Shown here piece after piece: positions 47,565 to 58,877 of a stretch of 64,000 nt of DNA; the stretch's first letter is position 1, and each line of letters starts with the position of its first letter. Below the pieces are notes generated by a model. That model was not told the DNA's origin and searched no databases. It saw only the letters and a program-made list of their open reading frames with translations. The stretch comes from Rosellinia necatrix (taxonomy: Eukaryota; Ascomycota; Sordariomycetes; Xylariales; Xylariaceae), in assembly GCA_021209875.1 (NCBI GenBank), contig JAGYVD010000004.1, forward strand, positions 248,001 to 312,000, given 5' to 3'. The translations under genes were made by a program, and so were the position numbers.

Positions 47565-48527
47565 ATGAGGCACACGACATGCCTCCTGACGCCTGCACGG
47601 GCTCTTCACCGAGCATTGGTCCTCCAGCTCGCTAATACGACGAGCAAGAGCAATGGCATCTCCCCGACGACCCTCGTGTCCTCCTCCGCCGTCGTCTTCC
47701 GAGCCCACATCCACACGTCGCCACCGACCTCGAAACGGGCGGCGGCGGCAGCAGCAGCACCAGCATCGGCACCAGCACCATATCCCCGCACGCGGCACGT
47801 CTCCGCGTCCCCAGGGCAGCGGCCGCGGCCGCCGACCAGGAAGAACCCGATCAACGACGACATCCCGTACAGCTGGGTGCGGGTAGCGGACGCGTCGGGG
47901 GCGCTGTCGGCGCCGCAGCGGACGTCGAGCGTGGTGCTGAGCCTGCCGAAGGGGCACACGCTGATCATGGTGGCGCCGCCGCCATCCACGCCGTCGAGAA
48001 CAACGGCAACAGGCGCGGACGAGATCCCGGGGATCCTGCAGCCGCCGAGCGCGGCCATCTGCCGGATCGTGGACACGGCGGCGCAGAGGGCGGCGGCGGC
48101 GTCGGCGGAGCTCGAGACGCGCCGCCAGGCGCAGCAGACCAAGACCCTCGAGATCAACTGGGCCATCGCCCCGCACGACCTCGGCCACCGCATGCGCCGG
48201 CTCGCCGAGTTCCTCGGCAAGGGGATGCGCGTCGAGGTCATGCTCGCTCGCAAGCGCGGCACCCGCAAGGCCACGGCCGACGAGGCCAGGACCCTCGCCG
48301 ACGCCATCCGCGAGGTCGCCGAGGCGACGCCCGGGTGCACCGAGTACAAGAAGGCCGACGGCGTCGTGGGGGGGGTGTTTCGCATGTTCTTCGAGGGGCC
48401 GAAACCAAAGGAGAAGGCGAAGGTGAAGAAGGGGAAGGAGAAGAAGGAGGAGGAGAAGGAGAAGGAGAAGGAGAAGGGGGATGGGGAGGGGGGGAGTAAT
48501 GGAGTCGGAAATGCGGTCCCAAGTTGA
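47565..48527 (+). CDS. Mitochondrial translation initiation factor IF-3
   Basis: Single exon, 320 residues. An Arg/Ser/Thr-rich N-terminus with few acidic residues (RHTTCLLTPARALHRAL) fits a mitochondrial presequence. The IF-3 N-domain begins near NPINDDIPYSWVRV. The C-domain has KTLEINWAIAPHDLGHRM, the FLGKGMRVEVMLARKRGTRK strand and a closing EATPG-x-EYKK segment. IF-3 keeps the mitochondrial small subunit free and checks start-codon pairing. A long linker with extra Ala/Pro sits between the domains. The tail after residue 280 is a Lys/Glu run (KEKEKEKEK-type), encoded by a GAG/AAG repeat. Divergent from IMP1. Confidence 0.88.
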   Translation: MRHTTCLLTPARALHRALVLQLANTTSKSNGISPTTLVSSSAVVFRAHIHTSPPTSKRAAAAAAAPASAPAPYPRTRHVSASPGQRPRPPTRKNPINDDIPYSWVRVADASGALSAPQRTSSVVLSLPKGHTLIMVAPPPSTPSRTTATGADEIPGILQPPSAAICRIVDTAAQRAAAASAELETRRQAQQTKTLEINWAIAPHDLGHRMRRLAEFLGKGMRVEVMLARKRGTRKATADEARTLADAIREVAEATPGCTEYKKADGVVGGVFRMFFEGPKPKEKAKVKKGKEKKEEEKEKEKEKGDGEGGSNGVGNAVPS

Positions 48528-49246
48528 GGGGATGGTTGCTTTTTCAGGGGGTGGCGTGTAGGTGTTTGGATGGGTAGGGGTTGCAAAAAGGTAACCCTCG
48601 TAGGATGCCGTTATCGTCCGCTCGGCTGGCTAACATGGATAGAGCGCGGGTATGGGTTCAAACCCGGCCGCGGCCATCAATGGTGGTAGGTAAACGCGGA
48701 ACAACGGCCGGGCACCGCGTATGTCCAAAGACCACCACAGGAATCTCCCGTCACATAGTGTATATGATTCACTGTATATCGAATATCGACACGTCACATG
48801 TATAAAACAGGAATGGAGATCGCACGGGTATCGCTTAAAAATAGATGGTCTACGGCGATATTTCGAAACTATGGATATATGACAGGGGTTAAATATGCCA
48901 CGTCTATCGACCACATCTAATGCCATTATGCGAGAACACAACTCTCAAAGCCGCCTTGCCTTGCTTTGCCAGCCAGCCAGCCATCCATCCATCCGGAACG
49001 CCTCGCCATGCAGAAGTTGAAGCACAATTCTCCTGAGCCATACCCTGAGCCATACCCCGACCTATTTGACGTTACGAGGACTCTGGGGGAAAAGGGGGGT
49101 GGGGTGGGGGAGATCCTATGTATGTGTAATTCCAATTCCTACCCGCCCAAATGCCATCCCTCAGTCGTAACCGGGAGAAGAGTAAGAAAGGGGAAAAAAA
49201 AATAGAATGAATGAATGAATTATTTCTTTCTTTCTTCCCGGCAAGC
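48528..49246. other. Convergent intergenic region
   Basis: 3' flanks of IF-3 and the GH76 gene. Contains a segment at about 48618-48672 with tRNA-like A- and B-box sequences (tggctaacatgg and gggttcaaaccc) that are too close for a tRNA. Also (aatg)n near 49205-49222. No gene is supported. Confidence 0.45.
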
Positions 49247-50946
49247 CTACTCCTTCATGACGAAGACGCTGCCGCCTATGATGCTGAACAGGAGGGCGGT
49301 GGTGGCGAAGCCGGCGGCGACGCGCTCAGCGAGGGAGATGGACGGGGGCACGGGGATCTTGGAGGCGGTGGAGGCGCCGGCGTTGACGTTGCCGACGGAG
49401 GTGCCGCCGGTGTCGGCGGTGACGGGGACCTGCTCGGCGGCGGCCCGCCGGACGAGCGTGTACTGGACGGCCGAGAGGGCGCTCATCTGCTGGCCCACGC
49501 CGGCCTGCCCGTCGAACGCGGCCCCCGCGGTCCAGCGGAACCCGCACGCCGTGCCCGGGTCGCCGCGGAACCTGGCCTCCGCGGGGGGTGACCCGGAGCA
49601 CTGGAGCGCGGCGGCCGCCGCGCTCGTCCGCACGAGCGGCATCAGCTGGTCGAACGTGAAGGGCGCCATCTGCGCCGTCCCGGCCATCCAGCGCATCAGG
49701 TAGCCCTTGAAGCTCTGCTGGTCGATGTTGCAGGACCCGAAGGGCTCGCAGGGGTGCTCGACGGGGACGCCGGTGCCGGCGGTCTCGCCGGTCTCGAAGA
49801 AGTGGGCGACGGTGCGCGCCGCGAGCCCCCTGGTGCGCGCCTCCCAGGTGGCGTCGCCGCCCGTGGCGTTGTACATGACGGCGGCGCCGTGCAGGAAGAT
49901 GCCGGCGTTGTACGTCCACTGCGGGCGGCTGATGGTGAGGCAGCCGTCCTCGACGCCGGCGCCGTCGAACACGTTGTAGTCGCCGTCGATGAACCCCACC
50001 CCGTCCGCCATCCAGTCCCAGACCGTCCCGGCCCAGTCCGCGTACGTCTGGTTGCCCGTGTACCGCGCCAGCCGCGCCGCGAGGTTGAAGAAGCACCCGT
50101 TCGAGATCGTGTTCTTGTAGTTGAACCCGTTGTTGAACGTGAACACCTGCCACCGCAACCCGCCGCCGCACGTCGACGGGTCCCATCGCTCCACTACGCC
50201 GCCCGTCAGAATTCGGGTCCGGTTTGGGTACTCTTACCCGGTCAAAGTTCGGTAAAAGGGGGGGAAAGGGGGGGGAGGGAAAGGAGAGAGATAGAGAGAG
50301 TGACGAGAAGGGGCTTTCAACTCACCGTACTCGTTGAACACGGCCTGCACTAGTGCTAACCATTGCGGCTGGTCGGGGGGCGGGTTGGGGAAGTTGTTCT
50401 CCGCCGCCGACATGGCGGCCATGGCCCAGAAGCCCTGGTCGTCGTTCCCCATCGTCCGCGTCTGGTTCCGCGGCATGTAGTCCCGGTCCTCGCCGACCTG
50501 GTGGACCATCGCCTGCATCGTGACGTCGACGTACGACTCGTCGCCCGTGTAGAGCCAGTAGTCGATCATGGTCCCGAACATCGCACCCGCCTCCCACCCT
50601 GGAGAAATGAAGGTCGTGTGAGCCGGATGGAAAAAAAAAAAAGAGGAAGAGGGGAGAGAGAGAACCGGGATGAGTCTAAAGATGGGGGGTTTTACGTACA
50701 GAAATACGGATCCGGTAGGTTCCCCGGCGTGTCGCCCGTGTTGTTGCCCGTGTAGAATTTTAAGAGACCGTACGCTATCGTGCTCGCTCCTTGTTTAATC
50801 GAATCTAACCCAAACTCAGTTGGTTGGTCATCTGCTTAATGCCTGTGCAAGACGTTCTTACTGTCATCCGAAAAGTCGATCTCTATCGCATTAACGGCAC
50901 CCGCCAGCAAGCCAAAGACGCTTGCCGCTCTTATTATCCGCCCCAT
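49247..50946 (-). CDS. GH76 mannan endo-1,6-alpha-mannosidase (Dfg5/Dcw1 type)
   Basis: Exons 50946-50862, 50804-50700, 50598-50326 and 50193-49247; 469 residues. The signal peptide is [20 protein letters not shown]. Joins restore [13 protein letters not shown] and [17 protein letters not shown], both characteristic of GH76. The catalytic Asp pair is in GNDDQGFW (D116, D117). The C-terminus is a short Ala/Ser/Thr stretch, then a hydrophobic end ([18 protein letters not shown]), consistent with GPI anchoring. Dfg5/Dcw1 proteins link GPI-anchored mannoproteins into the fungal cell wall glucan. The codons are GC-rich. A TG microsatellite lies directly upstream of the start. Confidence 0.93.
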
Positions 50947-52472
50947 TTTGTGTGTGTGTGTGTGTGTATGAAGAGAGCAAAGTCCAGCTAGCCAAAAGAA
51001 TCGAGCTTCAAGCTGCGAGAAACGAAAAGAAAATAAGACGAGTTAGAGTAACAGATACGGCGTGACGATAGACAATACCGGATGGCTTGACTAAAACCTC
51101 AGCTATGCTAAGACCGAACAATCGCAGCTCCGTTCTTGATTTATTTTTCTGTATCGTATTCCCGATCGTAAAGGGAGAGAATGAAAGTCGCCCGGACCGA
51201 AAGAAGGTTATAGCAAAAGAACGACTCGGCCAGGAGTAGAAGAATAGAAGAAGGGGAGAAAGACGAGAATTAGGAAAAGACTGCTTGTTTGTTTGTTGGC
51301 AAGCAACAACAACAACAACAAGAATGAAAGGAAACAGAGGAAACGAAATATGCAAAATGAAGCCCCAATCCAGAGGTGATGAGAAGAAGATGGGATGAGA
51401 GGAACAGAATGAACGCCCGAGGGACTAAGAAACATTCAGCCTACATTACTACCTCTCTTCGCTAGAGAGGACTGCTTACACCAACTACCTACACCAACTA
51501 CCTACACTTACCACCTACACTACTACATCCCGCATCCAATCCTCAAAAAGATAGGACCCCATCCTGCCATGCAAGGGGATGACCCCACGCGAATCCAGCG
51601 TGCATCAGATCACGATTGCCCAGCGGCGAAAACAGGCTTTCGGGCGAGGTGCCGTCGATTTCCCAGCCAGTAGGTAGGCGCATTCTAGCCGGTGGGCGCG
51701 CCCAGGCGAGGGGGACGAGGGCGCGCTGCGAGGCTGTGCCCGTTTGGTGGTCGGGGGTCTGAAACCCGCCAAGTGTCAGGAGAGGTCTCGGCGCGATTCT
51801 CCCGGTTTTGGAAAATCCGCCCGGCGTCTAAGTTAACCCTCCCTCCCCCTCCCCCTCCCCGGGCCTCTCATTTCGGGGCTGTTGGTTCAAACGATAAATA
51901 CCTACGAAATATGTTCTCTCTCTTGCCTTATCTTGCGATCTGCTTCGGTTCGTAGATCCAAATCCCCATCTTCAACCCGTGCATTAAATTAAGGCCTGTA
52001 TTTTAGGTTATGTGTAAGTGAGGTAAGCTAGGCTGGTAGGGAATACCAAGATACGGAGGTGGCAGGGATAGGGAAAATGGAACCGCGTCTGGATCGCCAC
52101 GTGCTTCCTCTCATACTGTAGTCAGGGGCTCGGACCAGCCACCGTCGTTCGCCATAGGCCAGTGACTACGCATAACCACTTAGTTACTCTGTAAGCGTCT
52201 GCGATTCGGGCTTCAGCCAACGTAAATGAGACGGCTCGTCGTCCTGCGCAGGAACAATCGGCATCCTGCGATAACCACTGCGGCGAACAATCTCGGTCAT
52301 GTGGCGTTGTATTGATACGTCATGGCCAAACATAAAACACACCATAACTAGGTATCTGAGGAATTGGTATCAAGTGAAATCGTGAAAAAGGTGAACAGGC
52401 GAACAAGGGAAAACATCCGCCCGGCCGCGACGCTATATACTGGCGCGCGCGTGAAATCCTCCACCGGGGCGC
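50947..52472. other. Intergenic region
   Basis: Left: TG microsatellite (50949-50966) at the GH76 start, then AG-rich sequence to about 51420. Centre: TACCTACAC repeats near 51478-51520. Right: a G/C-rich patch (51680-51860). No supported gene. Confidence 0.5.
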
Positions 52473-53663
52473 TTATGCCTTTCGCTTTTTCAACGGGGGC
52501 GCCTCTTCGCCATCATCCTCGTTTTCGCTTTCCTCTTCGCCCTCCATTTCCTCATCGTCATCCTCAAAGTCAAAATCGCTAACCGCATCCATTTCTTGAG
52601 CTTGGGCTTCATGACCAGTCAGCATCTCATTCCCCTGCGGAAAACAATAAAGAAAAGGCTTGGAACTCACTGAAGTACTTGATAGCATACGGCCACAGGT
52701 CATCATTGAATGCAATGGCCAGTTCGTCGCCATCCGGAAATATCTCGAGCGCGAAAGGGTCTTCATCCTCGTCCTCCTCGTCCTCGTCCTCGTCTCCTTC
52801 CTCATCTTCTTCATCATCCGGCTGCAGAGGCTTGCCCTCGGCCCGTCTCTTTTTGTCCTCCTCGACCGCAGCGGCGCTCTCCTCCGCAGAAATGTCCGCG
52901 CCGCGATAACCAAACCAACAGAAGAATGATACACCACCAAGGCCTAAAGTCTCGATCTTCTTCCGGAGAGCCTTTTGGTCGTCGGTCCAGTCCTTCTGCT
53001 TCGTCGCCTTCTTGGCCTTGCTTGCATCATTGGCCTGACTTTGTTTCTTGTCTTGTTCCCAGACCTTGACGGTCAGGTCAAGCAATCCTTGGGTCAAGTC
53101 CTTCCCGGCCTTCCATTTGATGGGAACAGGCTCGCTGACAAGCCCTGCGAACCCTGTCCTCGAGCGGCGGTACCAGAACTTCTTCTCAAGAACCTTGTCT
53201 TCGAAGTACTCGTTCTCGGCAAATTCCAGCCTGATGGCGATGCTCCGGGGGCTGCCCTTGCCTCCATTCTCGATCTCAAATTGAGATACGGAAATGGATT
53301 GGAGCGAGGAAAGAAGTAAGGCTGAATCGCTGGGCTGGATGTACTGGTCGACATCCGGGGGAGCCTGCTCGACAACCAAGGGCCAAAAGTTGGGAATCTT
53401 GGCAACTAGTTTTTCCCGCTTCTCATAGAGTGGCTTGCTGAGAACGTACTGTTGACGGACTAGAGCAATGTTCGTAAGCACCGTGCAAATTTAATCTACA
53501 GCTGAGGACTCGGGGGTAAATCATTGCAGTCTAAACGGCAATCCGCTCTGCGCAAAGGTAAACACTCACTCGTCTCGGTCTCAGCATCTTCGAACTCTCT
53601 CTCGAGCGCCGCCAATCCTTCGTAGGTAGCACTAAGCTCTTCTACCTCTATAGCGTCGACCAT
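52473..53663 (-). CDS. NAP-family histone chaperone (Vps75/SET type)
   Basis: Exons 53663-53570, 53459-52671 and 52606-52473; 338 residues. The N-terminal helix (MVDAIEVEELSATYEGLAALEREF) dimerises in this family. The join gives ETIRQQYVLSKPLYEKREKL, then KIPNFWPLVVEQAPPDVDQYI, the NAP/SET core, and FCWFGYRG. The tail is highly acidic with a KRKA end. For intron 2 the obvious acceptor (cag at about 52637) would give a stop. I used the downstream one before cccaagctc, which makes KYF-TQAQEMDAVSDFD and has a ctgac branch site. The protein binds histones H3-H4 and, in yeast, works with Rtt109 acetyltransferase. Similarity to human SET is also possible. Confidence 0.9.
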
Positions 53664-54820
53664 GATGATGAAGAATTATACTCGAAAAGAATAAATCCTT
53701 GAAACAAAGTGAGGGTTAAAGTGCCACGGCCAGGGTGAGGAAGGAAGGAAAGGAAGGAAGGAAAGGAAGAAGGATAAAAAAAAAAAAACCAGGCAGATCC
53801 TACGTAGGTAGTATAGTATACTGGAACTTTAGGATTTTATAGCTTTGTCAATTGCACTTAAAAAAAACCAAACCAAGAGGTAGTACGGTGGAGACAGGGG
53901 ATTGGATTTTATCGATTCAATTCGACTTTGTCATTGGCCAAAGGCCCGAGCTTGCTACGGCAGGTGCCTACATAATGCCGCCTATGAAGAGCTGCTGCCG
54001 AAAATATATGTTACTAACTAGACTTGGTAATGACGTGATGGCAGTCTTGGCAAGCGAAAATACTCCATGCCAAGATCGATTACCGATGCAACCACTCAGA
54101 TTCACGTTGCCTAGGTTACCTTCCGACGAGCTAGCTTTGTGAGAGTGAGATATCCAGGACTAAATTTAACTTTCTGAAATACTATGTATGCCTACTTTAT
54201 TTATATTGTGCACTTAAACACACATGATAATTTAGGCTAAAAAATGGGATTGATTGAAAGGTAAAGACAAATTAACTATCTAATAAACATTATTTAGGAT
54301 AACTAGTTAATGTGTTGTGTTCTAGTGTACCTGTGCATGCATGGACGTACATAATAGTAAAAAGTAAAGATCTAGCTGTCTACATATAGTACACAGTGCA
54401 TGCATTTACCTACGTGCCTCGGTACGTTACATACCTGGTATTTGAGTAAGAATTAGGTAGTTCAAATTTAAGCTCATTTCTATGTGGAAGGCATCGTCAT
54501 GTACACCATAACAGATCTGAGGTTTTAGTGGGCAGATCCGATCAGCCTGCCCCTCTCTACCCCACACCCCACTCTGCCGTGTGGACTTGGAGTATGCACT
54601 ATGGCACTTGTACCTACACAACTTACCCAGTCATGCCAGTAGTACATTCATATGCAGTAGGCGGTCATGAGAGGCAGAATATAAAAAGATGCTGGTTCTG
54701 AATCTTATCGCCAGATAGTGCCAACCTTGAAGTGATACGGACTGAGCTACCAATATCTCTCACAAAGCATCTGTTCAAACATCGGCGGCTATCGCAATCC
54801 GTATATTATAACCACACACC
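53664..54820. other. Divergent promoter region of the NAP gene and TIM22
   Basis: Near 53737-53771 there is a GGAAGG-type repeat followed by an A tract. Most of the rest is AT-rich without motifs. No gene seen. Confidence 0.5.
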
Positions 54821-55529
54821 ATGAACAACATACCAGGCCTCGGCGCCCCTTCAGGGCGAACGTATGATCCCACCGATCCGAATATCAAGGCTGTGAGTGC
54901 CGTTGGTCTGGCATCACCCGTTGCAACACCAGCCTAACTCACCTACTCTCTAGATGAATTCGATGATGGAGTCTTGTTTCGGTAAATCCGCCATATCTGG
55001 CGTCATGGGCTTCGGCATGGGCGCTCTCTTTGGAATATTCATGGCATCTGTACGTCCTTCCACGCAACCTACAAGCGCCAACCCTCCCCCGGTTCCCTCA
55101 AATCATTACCTCCGCCGCCACAACGATACCCTTTGCGCTGCGCATACACCCAGGCTTAGACTTACCCCTTTCTAGATGTCCTACGATACGCCATTCCATA
55201 CCCCCGGCATAGCAGGCGCGGCCCCGAAACCCATCTCCGAACTCCCGATGCGCGAGCAGCTGAAGGTCGGCTTCAAAGACATGGGCGCCCGGTCCTACAG
55301 CACGGCCAAGAATTTCGGCAAGGTCGGCCTGATGTTCAGCGGGATAGAATGCGGTATCGAGGGTTTCCGGGCGAAGAACGACCTGGCGAACGGTGCCGCC
55401 GCCGGATGCCTTACTGGCGGCATATTGGCTCGCAGCGGTGGCCCGACGGCCGTGGCTGGCGGATGCGCCGCCTTTGCGGCCTTCAGCACCGCTATCGATC
55501 TCTGGTTGCGACAGCCCAAAGACGAATAA
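54821..55529 (+). CDS. TIM22: Mitochondrial carrier translocase Tim22
   Basis: Exons 54821-54892, 54954-55049 and 55176-55529; 173 residues, typical for Tim22. All three joins are in phase 0. The Tim17/22/23 family pattern is plain: [24 protein letters not shown] (first membrane segment with a Gly zipper), then [36 protein letters not shown], and [24 protein letters not shown]. The protein forms the channel that inserts carrier proteins into the mitochondrial inner membrane. The segments and Gly-rich zippers are complete. Confidence 0.96.
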
Positions 55530-57282
55530 GAGGCGGATTATCGGTGAAAGATGAGAGAATATGTAAAATTATTAGACGGTATGGGGTGTACAATTTGCCA
55601 GCCTTATACCTGGCACACGAGGATCTTTGCATAGCATTACGGCGTTCTATGGAGGTGGGCCTTTTGTATAAGAGGTTATAACGACATCTCCACTTGGGTT
55701 TTTTTTTTTTCTTCCGAGGTATGGTTGGGCCCGGACCGACTCCCCAGGATTAGGGACATTAGAGTGCCGGTGATATGGCTTATAGAGAACAACAATATAC
55801 CCAGGATCAGATAGCACAATTCCAGAACCCTGTTCTGTGTGCTTTGCTGAGCTACACAACAACGGTTGCCCCCCTAGGCTAGTGAAGGGAATATGAGAAC
55901 ACCGTCACTACTAGCCGACCAACTACTCAGGCGATCATCAACTCTGTCAACACCCAATGTAGATGGATGCCTGTGCGTCGTGAATCGTTTATGAAACGGG
56001 AACCACTGCGTATCGCACCATCCAGCACTACGGGCGAATGTATGTAGAATTTATCAGGCACTCCTTATGACGGGAATCTATTATCACACGAGACCTATCT
56101 ACGAAGAAATATACGCTCAAAAATGACACATTTAAAAATAATAATTAAAAAACCCCCTAAATCTTACCCGAAGGATAACTATCGCGGGGAAGCCACTTAG
56201 TAAGCAAGAATAATATGGGAAAGAAAAACGGAGAGAAGGCGGGGGAGGGGGGGGGTTGAGACGGGAACGCGGACCGGAAGGATGACATACCAAGATGCGA
56301 CCAAGCAAGGAATCAATTCCATACATCTCGCTTATTTTTTTTCTTATTTTTTTTTTTGCCCTCTCTTTTTTCTTCCTCGTAACTTTGTTTTAGGCTGGAT
56401 GTTATCGAATTACACTAGGCCGCCAAGCGACTACTAGAAAAGGGGGGGGGGAAGGTCTAACAGGCGCACGGATAGGTTGTGAGAGCGAGATTGTGAGTTT
56501 GAGTTATTATAGGCCCTGACCAGACGAGGTTTCCGCATTGGAGGGGCATGTTGCTGTATGCATTGTTTCTTGCATTTTTGTCACTCTGCTGCTCATTCCC
56601 CTCCTTAAAAGGAAAAATGAAACCGTTAGTTAATCGCTTTTTTTTTTTTTCAATTTTGTTGGTATGTATACGAGCTCACTCCGTAACATCTTCTCTTCTA
56701 GGCTGGTGAGTCAGGTACTTAGGTAGGTAGAGTGTGATCGAACAACCCTACGATAATGGGGTCTGATCGCCTTAGGTTAGGTGGGTTCGTTAAACGTGAA
56801 TATTCCCTTCAAAATGAAATACGCTTCGCGCATACATATCTAGTAAAAGCCGTTCCATGTTGTTGAGAAGCCTGGCACCGTATAGTTGTCGTGCACAGAG
56901 CCAAAAGCCGGGCGCATGGGAAATATAGTGAATAAAAGTTCGCTATACAACTCGCTTGCGCATATTCGATACATTGAATCTATACATAGCCCTCCGTTTT
57001 CATTTTATTTCATCGCTGATCCTCCCTCGCTGGCTGTCTGAATGTTTCGTGTGAACCTAACCTGACTCCTTACTCCAATACCGTTCCAGATTGCCACCCT
57101 CTTTATTCGCCATCACCTAATACTTCTCAAATTTTTGTTTCATTGGGATGTCATCCTGTGCACCATCCTGTCGCGTTCCTCGGTGTGGTATTAGGGGTCA
57201 ATCATCTGACTCGCTGTCGACTCAGAGCAGCTGCGGCCAAACCATCCATCTGGTTCGGGGAAAATGGCTTGTGGCATCAACA
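55530..57282. other. Convergent intergenic region
   Basis: 3' flanks of TIM22 and the membrane GH16 gene. T-rich and A-rich homopolymers (about 55699-55711, 56334-56367, 56638-56650) and a G9 run near 56443-56451. AT-rich. No gene seen. Confidence 0.5.
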
Positions 57283-58877
57283 CTAGTTCGCCTGGTAGAC
57301 TTCAAAAGCGCCAAATTCCCAGAAGGCGTTAGTAAAGGCACTCGGGTTGTTCGCAACGTAGTCTGTGCAATTACTAGGGCCTGCTCAGGTTAATCGTTAG
57401 TAGTTACTTCCTCAAGGCCTTGCAACATATCTAAGAATTTGAGGGGAACTTGCATCCGCTGTTTGCATACACCCCGCCGGCGTATTGCCCACATAGATCG
57501 ATGTTCGCGATGATACTTTGGTTGCGGAAATGACCCGAGATATTGCAGTCTGTATTCGGGAAATCCGCGGCGGCTGTCCCCCAAGAGCTGGGATCTGGAC
57601 GTTTTGCCGTGATATCGGCGGGTATGGCATCCCGCCCAAACTGCCACATACGGATTCCTTGAGTCCGCCACTCCATCGCCATGACGCCGCCTTCTAAGTT
57701 GTTGTAGTCTGCACCAAACGAGTCGAGAGGCCCACTGACGCCGCATCCGGCGTTGTCATTCGTGGCATTGTGGCAGTTGCCATGTAACGACGACCCTGTC
57801 ATTTTTCTCTTGACGCCGCCGACAGAGCATCCACTTGTCGTGTGTAGAGTCATCTGGTTGCCATCGGTAGCTTGGTTTACCGCCTCCATCAGATCAATTT
57901 CGCCGTTGTCGGGCCAGTTATTTGGATCGACAAGCCACAGTGCCGGCCATGTGCCACAGCCGTACGGCGTATGCTTCACGTCAAAAATGAAAACTGAGGC
58001 ATCGATAGTTAGTTATCGCGGTCTAAGCACGACTAACGAGCATTTCAAAGCATAGGGAGCTTCCATGGGGGACTCTATGCTGGAAAGTACAATGGCGATA
58101 CATGTGCATGAATAAATATAAGGGGCTAGGGAAATGACCTAAGAACTGCTTACCTCCATTATTGTACTGTTTCTTGGACTCCAGACGCACCGAAAATCGA
58201 CCAGTTGATGCATCGGGTTCTGAACCAGGCCCGACGCTTGTATCTACCTTCAGTACAGCGCTAGTATCAGAAGCGTAGGTAAGGTTCTAACGAACAACTA
58301 TTAGTTGACAAATAGGGAAAAGAAGATGGAAACAAAAGGCTTGCTCATACCAACTGCGTAGCCTGTTCCCGAGGGACATAATGCACAAACCCCTGTGCTG
58401 GGTCATATCCGGTGAAGTAATCAAAATTGTCGAAAAACGTAGTCCCAGAGTCTGCATCTTTGTGTTAGTTGCAGTGATCCTCTAGCTTTACCATTCGTCA
58501 CTCCAACCAAGAGAGAAAGAGAGAGAGAGAGAGAGAGAATAGAATAAAACCTTACATTCGTCGACTAACGAATAGTCGAGTTTGGTATAATTCGGATATC
58601 GGTTTGCCTCCGCCACTTTGACTGGTACAACGATGACAATGACGATGATAACGGCAACAATGACACCGACTAGCGCCCACGCTCTCTTACCCCAATACCT
58701 AGGCTGCCACCACGGTTGGTCTTTCGCGTAGCTCATGGCCGGTCGTTGCCTGTGTCGTGACCGATGGTGATGCGATGGTCGAACAGTTGGCTCGCCGAAA
58801 CTGTTTCCGTCTCTGCCAACCGGGAAAGCGTCAGGTCTCGCCCGCCCTCGGCGAGGCGGAGGGTCCTCCCTACGCAT
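57283..58877 (-). CDS. Type II membrane GH16 beta-glucanase
   Basis: Exons 58877-58556, 58451-58351, 58286-58154, 57993-57450 and 57373-57283; 396 residues. The ATG at 58877 gives a 65-residue basic cytosolic tail; an internal ATG at 58736 would shorten it. A single membrane segment follows (ALVGVIVAVIIVIVIVVPV). The GH16 domain reads FFDNFDYFTGYDP, then RFSVRLESKKQYNNG, then GEIDLMEAV with the catalytic E217, D219 and E222. The last exon adds CTDYVANNPSAFTNAFWEFGAFEVY. The final donor (gttccc) is weak but in phase and restores the ending SGC-NNCTDYV. Such enzymes act on beta-1,3(4)-glucans at the cell surface. Intron 1 has a GA microsatellite. Confidence 0.9.
58511..58539. repeat. GA microsatellite in GH16 intron 1
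   Basis: About 14 GA units, partly broken, within the first intron of the membrane GH16 gene. Confidence 0.9.

Noticed and set aside
48618..48672. Possible tRNA on the plus strand
   Set aside because: The A- and B-box-like sequences are only about 14 bases apart, too close for a cloverleaf; kept as a low-interest finding only.
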